From Lactiplantibacillus pingfangensis (GTDB lineage: Bacteria; Bacillota; Bacilli; Lactobacillales; Lactobacillaceae), in assembly GCF_005404945.1 (NCBI RefSeq), contig NZ_BJDG01000006.1:62001-126000 (forward strand): a stretch of DNA of 64,000 nucleotides, given 5' to 3'. The notes under the pieces are model-generated. The model worked only from the letters and a program-made list of their open reading frames with translations, was not told where the DNA came from and searched no databases. The position numbers were made by a program, and so were the translations under genes. Below, piece after piece: positions 58,544 to 64,000 of this stretch. Position 1 is the first letter of the stretch. Every line of letters starts with the position of its first letter.

Positions 58544-59209
58544 TCAAACCGGCTCACTGTCGGGCAACTCGACTTGACTGATTTCTCGGACAATTTGCGC
58601 TACCAGCTTTGAAAGATCCTGCTGTTCACCTTGTAACAGTCCTGGCACATAATGGGCTTGAACAATATAACAAATTAACTGACCGGCGATAATCCGTAAG
58701 AGGTCAACTGCATTAATGTCCGCTCGTAACGCTGGCATTCGCCGGAACAATTCAAGCAATTTCGCTAAAAAGTCAGTATCATCCGTCAGCAGCAACGCTT
58801 TTAATAACTGTCGAATATCACTGCTAGTCAATAGTTCAACGACAATAATTTTTACCGCCTCGAGGTTAGCCATGATAAAGTGGTAACGGTCAGTCACGAT
58901 AAAATGGACCATCGCTTCCAACGTTGAACAGCTGGCTAAACCAGCAAAGAACTGATCCCGATATTTTGGAAAAAAGTGTGACATTACTGGTTTAACTACC
59001 GCCACGAGCAAATCTTGTTTCGTATGATAGTATTTAAAAATAGTTGCTTGACTAATCCCGGCTTGTTTCGCAATATCACTCGTCGCAGTTCCATCAAAGC
59101 CCCGCTCAGCAAATAAGGTCATCGCCGCCACTAACGCTGCTTTTTGTCCCTTGGGCATCGTCTGCTGATCAAGCCAATCCTGATAATTCACAAAGATATC
59201 AACTGCCAC
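58544..59209 (-). CDS. TetR-family regulator of the ABC-2 operon
   Basis: 221 residues, GTG start at 59209 with GGAGGTG six bases before it. Helix-turn-helix at about 43-62 (TSDIAKQAGISQATIFKYYH). It is the third gene of the ABC operon, 32 bp after the permease, so the exporter and its regulator are made together. The operon promoter carries the palindrome GTGAGTAA-GTGG-TTACTCAC, its likely operator. The inducer would be a compound pumped by the exporter. Confidence 0.88.
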   Translation of the reverse strand: MAVDIFVNYQDWLDQQTMPKGQKAALVAAMTLFAERGFDGTATSDIAKQAGISQATIFKYYHTKQDLLVAVVKPVMSHFFPKYRDQFFAGLASCSTLEAMVHFIVTDRYHFIMANLEAVKIIVVELLTSSDIRQLLKALLLTDDTDFLAKLLELFRRMPALRADINAVDLLRIIAGQLICYIVQAHYVPGLLQGEQQDLSKLVAQIVREISQVELPDSEPV

Positions 59210-59241
59210 TAGTCACACCTCCACTCGCTAGTCATCAGTGC

Positions 59242-60462
59242 TTAAACTTTCCGATAACGCTTCAAACCAACGATATTTAGTACCGTTAGGACGACTAAGA
59301 AAATCAGTAAAATTCCAATATCGAAGCCTAAATGCCAAATTGACGTTCCGCGCATGATAATGTCAGTAACGGCATCCCCAGCATACTTAATTGGAATAAT
59401 GTAGGAAATGTCCTTAACCCAAGCAGCCATCGAATCCAATGGAATAATGCCTGAGAAGAAGACCTGTGGCACAATGACTAGTGGAATGAATTGCATCATT
59501 TGGAACTCAGAGTTTGCAAACGTTGAGAGCAAAATTCCGAAAGCTAACGCGACTAATGCCAAAATTAAATTAATGACAATCACGCTCGCCATATTCCCAA
59601 CGACTTCAATTCCGAGCAGCCAAACGGTCACAAGCACAATTAAGATGGTTTGAATCACGGCTAACACACCGTAGCTTAACATGTAGCCAAAGACGATTGA
59701 CGACCGTTTAACTGGCGTTGCCAACAAGCGATCCAAAGTTCCCGTCGTCCGTTCTTTTAATAGTGCCATCCCAGAAATCAAGAAGACGAAGAAGAAGACG
59801 AAAAAGCCCATCAGAATTGGCAACATCTTAGCAAAATAGCCAGTATCCTTATCGCCATAAACGTAGTGATTAGTAATTTTAGGCGTCTTTTGACTCGTAC
59901 TCTTGGTCGCCATCGTCGTCGAAGTAGCTTTGGTTGACGTTGCCTGTTGTGCCGCTGTGGCAGCACTGCCAGCTTTAGCACTAGCCGTCGCCGCAGCCTG
60001 TTGCTTTTGAATCGCTTGCAGTTGTGCTTGTAACTTCACGGTTGCCTTAGTGCTCTTCGTCAACGCAGACTTCAACTGATTAATGCTCGTGGCCGTCAAC
60101 GCATTCTTAAAGGCTAATTTGACGGTAGCGGTTTTCGTTGAATCCGTGTTCGCGTACGTCAAACTGTAATTACTGCCATTTTTCTTAACAATGGCATCAA
60201 TTTTTTCATTCTTTAACGCTTTTTTAGCAGCGCTTTTGGTGTCGTAAGTTTTGACTGTCACATGCTTAATATCGGCCATTTGTTGGTTTAGCTTATGACT
60301 GACCGAAATGGTTCCAATCGACACATCCGTTGACGAATTTGTATTAAAAATGACGCTCATCAGTAACATAATTAAAATTGGTGCGAGGAACATCAGGGCT
60401 AGCGTCCGTTTATCCCGAAATAGTTCTTTGAGCACCCGGTTCATAATTCCAATTGTTCGCAT
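59242..60462 (-). CDS. ABC-2 type multidrug exporter permease
   Basis: 406 residues. One N-terminal segment (LFRDKRTLALMFLAPILIML), a long extracytoplasmic loop of about 190 residues containing a Lys/Ala/Thr-rich stretch (about 145-190), then five membrane segments. GMALLKERTTGTLDRLLATP and IIPLDSMAAWVKDISYIIPI are marks of the YhgE/ABC2 membrane family. Its ATG overlaps the stop of the ATPase gene by one base. With the ATPase it forms an exporter; the substrate is unknown. Confidence 0.9.
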   Translation of the reverse strand: MRTIGIMNRVLKELFRDKRTLALMFLAPILIMLLMSVIFNTNSSTDVSIGTISVSHKLNQQMADIKHVTVKTYDTKSAAKKALKNEKIDAIVKKNGSNYSLTYANTDSTKTATVKLAFKNALTATSINQLKSALTKSTKATVKLQAQLQAIQKQQAAATASAKAGSAATAAQQATSTKATSTTMATKSTSQKTPKITNHYVYGDKDTGYFAKMLPILMGFFVFFFVFLISGMALLKERTTGTLDRLLATPVKRSSIVFGYMLSYGVLAVIQTILIVLVTVWLLGIEVVGNMASVIVINLILALVALAFGILLSTFANSEFQMMQFIPLVIVPQVFFSGIIPLDSMAAWVKDISYIIPIKYAGDAVTDIIMRGTSIWHLGFDIGILLIFLVVLTVLNIVGLKRYRKV

Positions 60463-61184
60463 TATTCAACACCCTCCGCCTTCAAAAAGACATCTTCAAT
60501 CGTCTTCACTTGATATTGTTGTTCCAGGGCGGCTGGCGCATCAAACGCCATCACTTTGCCGTCGAGTAATAAGGCGACCCGTCCGCACAACTCTGCTTCA
60601 TCCATGACATGGGTGGTAATTAAAATACTGCGGCCCTCATCACGAATGCGACCAAGCTCAGCCCAAATTTGGCGGCGTAAGGCCGGATCAATCCCAACAG
60701 TTGGTTCATCCAAAATCAATAAATCGGGTTTGCCAAGTAAGGCAATGGCTAAGGATAATCGCCGCATCATCCCGCCAGAATAGCCGGAAACGCGTTTGTT
60801 CAAATCAGCTGTTAAATCAACGACTTTAGCGACATAATCAACTTCTCGGGTCATATCCGCCTTCGCGATGCCCTTCATCAAGCCATAAAACTTTAAATTT
60901 TCACGGCCAGTTAAGGTGTCATACAAGGCATCGGTTTGTGCCATGTACCCGATTCGCCCTAATAATTGGCGATTAGGCATCACCGTGCCAAAAACCTTGG
61001 CTGAACCCCCACTAGTCACTTCCATGCCCAGTGTAACTTTAATGACCGTTGACTTGCCGGCCCCTGATGGTCCGATTAACCCAACAATTTCACCCGGATT
61101 AACGGTTAAATTAATATCTTTCAACACCGTCTGATTGCCAAACTTCTTGGCCAGATGTTGTAAATCAATAATTGCCTGACTCAT
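60462..61184 (-). CDS. ABC-2 type exporter ATP-binding protein
   Basis: 240 residues from ATG 61184 (AGGAGG seven bases upstream). Walker A GPSGAGKST (about 38-46), Q-loop YMAQTDALYDTLTGRENL, signature SGYSGGMMRRLSLA, Walker B LLILDEPTVGID and H-loop ITTHVMDEAEL are all present. First gene of the operon with permease and TetR regulator. It powers export of drugs or similar compounds. A consensus promoter and operators lie just upstream. Confidence 0.94.
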   Translation of the reverse strand: MSQAIIDLQHLAKKFGNQTVLKDINLTVNPGEIVGLIGPSGAGKSTVIKVTLGMEVTSGGSAKVFGTVMPNRQLLGRIGYMAQTDALYDTLTGRENLKFYGLMKGIAKADMTREVDYVAKVVDLTADLNKRVSGYSGGMMRRLSLAIALLGKPDLLILDEPTVGIDPALRRQIWAELGRIRDEGRSILITTHVMDEAELCGRVALLLDGKVMAFDAPAALEQQYQVKTIEDVFLKAEGVE

Positions 61185-61230
61185 GAGTATGCCTCCTAAT
61201 AAATTCAATCTTTTTCACTTTCATCAATTA

Positions 61231-61335
61231 GTGAGTAAGTGGTTACTCACCTAACAAAAACTATTATACGCAGCCTTAAGTGAGTGTCAACTCATTTTAG
61301 CGTTTTTAGTCAAAAAAAGCGAGTGACTACTCACT
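61231..61335 (-). promoter_or_regulatory. Consensus promoter with TetR operators for the ABC operon
   Basis: On the minus strand TTGACA (61290-61285), a 16-bp spacer and TATAAT (61268-61263) match consensus exactly. Downstream lies the perfect palindrome GTGAGTAA-GTGG-TTACTCAC (61231-61250); upstream is AGTGACTACTCACT (61322-61335), a related site. Repression by the operon's TetR protein is the simplest reading. Confidence 0.75.
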
Positions 61336-61411
61336 TAAATCCTACTCGTCGCAGTCGTTTAATGACTTTAGAATAATTTACGTACTTGGGCTGAGCCTTG
61401 CTGAAATTAGA

Positions 61412-61475
61412 CAAAAAAACTAACGGTCAAGTCGTGCTTGATTTTCTCAGCAGGATTTGACCGTTAGTTTTTTTG
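61412..61475 (-). terminator. Terminator of the EamA-arsC genes
   Basis: ACTAACGGTCAA and TTTGACCGTTAGT form a 12-bp stem with a large loop and T-runs on both strands. Confidence 0.75.
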
Positions 61476-61509
61476 TTTTTTGAGCACTAGTCCCATTTCT
61501 CTGGCTAAC

Positions 61510-61938
61510 TTAATTAATTTGTTGAGCTGGCACCAAGGTCAGTACCCGTCGTTTAATCTCATCGCGCACTTGCCGAAAGACTGCCAATTGTGCGGCCGGA
61601 GTACCGGTTGCCTGGGCGGGATCGGGTAACGGCCAATGCAATTTTTGCACTGTGGCCGGGGTTACCGGGCAACGATCACGGGCATCACCACATAAGGTAA
61701 TCACCAAGTCACATTGTTGTAAATAAGTCGGTTCAATCAATTTAGACTGTTGACCTGAAATATCGATTCCCACTTCTGCCATGACTTTAACCGCGGTTGG
61801 ATTCAAGCCATGGGTCTCCACACCGGCGGATTGAATTGTCCAATTTGCCGGTAATAGCTGCTTGGCAAATCCTTCTGCCATTTGACTGCGGCAAGCATTA
61901 CCGGTACATAGAAAGTAAAGTTGTTTTGATTTAACCAT
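61510..61938 (-). CDS. arsC: Arsenate reductase, thioredoxin-coupled type (ArsC)
   Basis: 142 residues of the low-molecular-weight phosphatase fold. The P-loop is CTGNACRSQ with the first Cys at residue 11; Cys83 and Cys90 in [10 protein letters not shown] form the redox pair used by the Bacillus type enzyme, and LPDPAQATG supplies the general acid Asp. It reduces arsenate to arsenite with thioredoxin. No arsenite pump or ArsR of the arsenic type is adjacent; the upstream gene is an EamA transporter 47 bp away. Protein tyrosine phosphatase activity is the alternative. Confidence 0.9.
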   Translation of the reverse strand: MVKSKQLYFLCTGNACRSQMAEGFAKQLLPANWTIQSAGVETHGLNPTAVKVMAEVGIDISGQQSKLIEPTYLQQCDLVITLCGDARDRCPVTPATVQKLHWPLPDPAQATGTPAAQLAVFRQVRDEIKRRVLTLVPAQQIN

Positions 61939-61985
61939 TTTAATAACCTCTTTTTAGTTGTGTCCAATACTGTTTTCAAGCCAAG

Positions 61986-62888
61986 TTAGTCACTAAAACC
62001 GGCCTTTTTCGCAACCATGAATTGTAACATCGTAACCCCAACAATCATGATAGCTCCCAAAATACCATAAAAGTTAAAGGTCACGTTTAGGAACAACACA
62101 CTCAAAATGGTCGCCGCCAACGGTTCAATTGCACCAAGGACGCTGGCGGTCGTCGGCATAATGGCTTCCAAACTTTGCAAGAAAAATAAATAGGCCAACA
62201 TCGTTCCAAATATGACGACAAACGCGACTTCCAACCAAGAAAATGGTGACAGGCTCGGGAAGTGACGCCAGGCCTGAGTTGCCACGGAAACAATCAGCCC
62301 ACCAATCAGCATGGACCAGCCGACGATGGCAATCGACCCGTAAGTCTTCAGCAACGTTTGGGGCATCAACGTATACACTGCCGCCCCAACTGCGGCAAGC
62401 AATCCCCAGACAACCGCCGCGACCGGTAATGCCAGCGAATTTAAGTGTCCCTCCGTTACGATCAAAATGGTTCCAAGAATCGCCGAGACGACTGAAATCA
62501 CATCAACCTTACTGGGCCAAGCCCAATTAACACAAGCTAAGAAGAGAATAATAATGACCGGCGATAGAAATTGTAGGATTGCCGCGGTGGCCGCATTCCC
62601 CGTGCTAATCGCCATAAAATAGGTCAATTGCACGGATGCCATGCCCAGTAAACTAAAGGCCACTAATTTCACAGTCGCCCGTGGTTGCTGGAACACTGCA
62701 AACACCGGCGCCCGACGACTTAACCCATACAAAATCAATAAAATTCCCGAGATGAGCATTCGAATCGAGACTAACCACAGCGGTGAAATCGCAGTCGTAT
62801 TAAATAAATGTTGGGCAACGGTCCCGGAACTTCCCCATAAAAATGGGCCAGCACTCGCTAAGATGAGCCCCATTGTCTTTTTTTGCAC
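61986..62888 (-). CDS. EamA/DMT-superfamily transporter
   Basis: 300 residues with ten membrane segments in two EamA halves (GLILASAGPFLWGSSGTVAQ in the first; VVWGLLAAVGAAVYTLMPQT in the second; ending with EPLAATILSVLFLNVTFNFY). GTG start at 62888 with GGAGGGG seven bases before it. Members export amino acids or other small metabolites; the substrate is not predictable. It lies just upstream of arsC on the same strand, probably one transcript. Confidence 0.9.
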   Translation of the reverse strand: MQKKTMGLILASAGPFLWGSSGTVAQHLFNTTAISPLWLVSIRMLISGILLILYGLSRRAPVFAVFQQPRATVKLVAFSLLGMASVQLTYFMAISTGNAATAAILQFLSPVIIILFLACVNWAWPSKVDVISVVSAILGTILIVTEGHLNSLALPVAAVVWGLLAAVGAAVYTLMPQTLLKTYGSIAIVGWSMLIGGLIVSVATQAWRHFPSLSPFSWLEVAFVVIFGTMLAYLFFLQSLEAIMPTTASVLGAIEPLAATILSVLFLNVTFNFYGILGAIMIVGVTMLQFMVAKKAGFSD

Positions 62889-63090
62889 GTAACCACCCCT
62901 CCAAGTCGCTTTCAGTTTAGTCTAACAAGACTTGGCTAACTTTCCAAGGGACGTCTGTAAAACAGCTCGGTAAGTCACCTAACAAAGCCCTTTTTCAAGC
63001 CAGTAGTGCCTTACTGTTAACCAAGTTCACTACTGGCAATTGACAGGTCTTGACCACTAGGCTAATCTAAGAACGTCCAAGGAGGTTCTT

Positions 63091-63789
63091 ATGAAACATC
63101 AAAAATTAATTTACGGGTTAATTGCCCTTTTTGCGATCATCTTTATTGGCGGTGCGCTGATCATTCCGACCCCGGCCATTAAAAGTCGCGTCATCACCAT
63201 TAGTAACTTTATTACTGGTCATCCTAAAACTAAGGATGACAGCCGCGACGTAGCCAATTCTAAACTGGGACAAAAGTATCAGCTTTCAACGGCACAACTT
63301 AAAAAGCTCAATCAGCTCAAAGTCACGGGAATTGGCGATTCCATTATGGTTCGTACTACCGGTGACTTAAAACAAGTTATCGGATCGTTTAACGTCAATG
63401 CCAAAATTGGTCGTCAAGTCGCTGCCGCGCCGGCGATCATTACCCAGCTGCAAACTGATCAAGCGATGGCTAAGAATGTCCTGATTAATTTAGGCACAAA
63501 TGGCCCCACTGATACCACCACGATTGACGGCATTATTGATCAAATTGGGGCTAGCCATGAAATCTTTTGGGTCAACACCCGAGTTCCCGGCAAAGCTTGG
63601 CAAGATCCGAACAATCAGCTGATTGCCGCGGCGGCCAAAAAATACACGAATGTCCATCTCGTCGACTGGCTTTATGTCAGTCAAGACAATGATAACTGGT
63701 TTGCCGACGACAACTTGCATCCGAACACGCTCGGCGATCGCGAGTATGTCGCGACGGTTGGCCCAGTCCTCGCCAAATATGGTAAATAA
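63091..63789 (+). CDS. Membrane-anchored SGNH/GDSL-type hydrolase
   Basis: 232 residues. An N-terminal membrane anchor (LIYGLIALFAIIFIGGALII) is followed by a linker and an SGNH fold: block I VTGIGDSIMVRT (Ser near residue 84), Asn in VLINLGTNGPTD (block III-like) and the Asp/His pair in DDNLHPNTLGD near residue 210. It resembles the C-terminal domain of OatA-type O-acetyltransferases without the acyltransferase-3 membrane part. It faces the outside, so wall or lipoteichoic acid O-acylation or de-acylation is likely. SD AGGAGG precedes ATG. Confidence 0.87.
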   Translation: MKHQKLIYGLIALFAIIFIGGALIIPTPAIKSRVITISNFITGHPKTKDDSRDVANSKLGQKYQLSTAQLKKLNQLKVTGIGDSIMVRTTGDLKQVIGSFNVNAKIGRQVAAAPAIITQLQTDQAMAKNVLINLGTNGPTDTTTIDGIIDQIGASHEIFWVNTRVPGKAWQDPNNQLIAAAAKKYTNVHLVDWLYVSQDNDNWFADDNLHPNTLGDREYVATVGPVLAKYGK

Positions 63790-63792
63790 GTC

Positions 63793-63840
63793 AAAAACAC
63801 GATTTGATCGGCATAACGCCAAGTCAAATCGTGTTTTTTA
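63793..63840 (+). terminator. Terminator of the SGNH hydrolase gene
   Basis: AAAACACGATTTGA and TCAAATCGTGTTTT form a 14-bp stem with T-run; A-rich on the other side, so it can act in both directions. Confidence 0.85.
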
Positions 63841-63874
63841 AACTGGAACGATGTAACTTTTAACCTCTTTGTGC

Positions 63875-64000
63875 CTAGGCCATTTCGGTAATCACCCGGT
63901 CGCCCCATGCTTCTAAATGGGCCAAATCATGTTGTAAGACCAGACCTTCAGCCGTTAATCCGTAGGCATATGCCGGTGTCGAAACCACTAAGCCCAGTTG
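63875..64000 (-). CDS. C-terminal end of an unidentified protein (cut by the window edge)
   Basis: The minus strand is open for 41 codons from the window end to a TAG at 63875 (LGLVVSTPAYAYGLTAEGLV, then QHDLAHLEAWGDRVITEMA). The last helix with W and basic residues could fit a flavodoxin-like reductase, but the fragment is too short to name the family. Confidence 0.6.
   Translation of the reverse strand, partial: QLGLVVSTPAYAYGLTAEGLVLQHDLAHLEAWGDRVITEMA

Overview
The window looks like a chromosomal accessory region of a Lactiplantibacillus (plantarum / pentosus / paraplantarum group) or a very close lactic acid bacterium. The basis is the set of surface proteins with KxYKxGKxW signal peptides and LPQTxE sorting signals, the LysR regulator / DASS transporter / UbiD-type decarboxylase group that matches the gallate locus (gacP, lpdC) of L. 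plantarum, PTS and 6-phospho-beta-glucosidase operons, anaerobic ribonucleotide reductase, and low-GC Firmicute ribosome binding sites and terminators. This is inference from families; no search was run. No rRNA, tRNA, CRISPR array or prophage was seen.

Layout. 1-4.2 kb: start of a LacI regulator, then a two-gene operon (alkaline-phosphatase-superfamily enzyme plus UMF1-type transporter). 4.1-5.9 kb: an esterase divergent from a GntR regulator whose candidate operator recurs upstream of a PTS gene at 41.9 kb. 6.2-16.3 kb: four surface-protein genes in a row on the minus strand (two very Ser/Thr/Ala-rich proteins, one LRR/MucBP adhesin, one choice-of-anchor-A-like protein), with two candidate small RNAs. 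16.7-18.7 kb: MarR plus a cysteine-less rhodanese, and an RsgA GTPase behind a candidate attenuator. 19-26.6 kb: two beta-glucoside islands (GH1 plus ROK kinase; GH1 plus cellobiose-type IIC/IIB plus a GntR). 27-38.2 kb: DUF2798 protein, cytochrome b5-like protein, MntH, VanZ-like protein, a frameshifted IS1182-type insertion sequence, a shortened VIT-type transporter, NrdD/NrdG with NrdR boxes, and a lipoprotein behind a structured leader. 38.3-48.6 kb: M20 peptidase, a fused PTS permease with unusual A-B-C order, a deformylase-like protein, ApbE, a large MucBP adhesin and a dihydrouridine synthase. 48.7-53.3 kb: gallate-type locus. 53.5-64 kb: CDF/ArsR metal operon, a putative immunity protein with a 33-residue cationic peptide, an EIIC-like protein, Rrf2/NAD-binding pair, an ABC-2 exporter operon with TetR regulators, ArsC, an EamA transporter and an SGNH hydrolase.

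The most unusual content is non-coding. Five intergenic regions (3.7, 21.6, 26.7, 39.6 and 49.8 kb) carry diverged copies of a composite repeat. Inside it sits a roughly 165-bp module (four copies) that folds as a closed cloverleaf: a terminal stem and three hairpins. Internal stems are kept by compensatory base changes between copies. The module is flanked by a 7-bp direct duplication and is missing from one copy, which has a single uncut target. A second structured module (three copies) lies beside it, and remnants of an ISL3-type transposase adjoin two copies. A third, unrelated repeat family (28.5 and 37.5 kb) forms a long hairpin; one copy is the transcribed leader of a lipoprotein gene.

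Working together: the 19-26 kb operons import and split beta-glucosides; the 48.7-53.3 kb genes take up and decarboxylate phenolic acids such as gallate; the surface proteins serve adhesion or wall decoration; several small regulated modules (MntH, NrdDG, CDF/ArsR, the ABC exporter) carry visible operator palindromes that fit their regulators.
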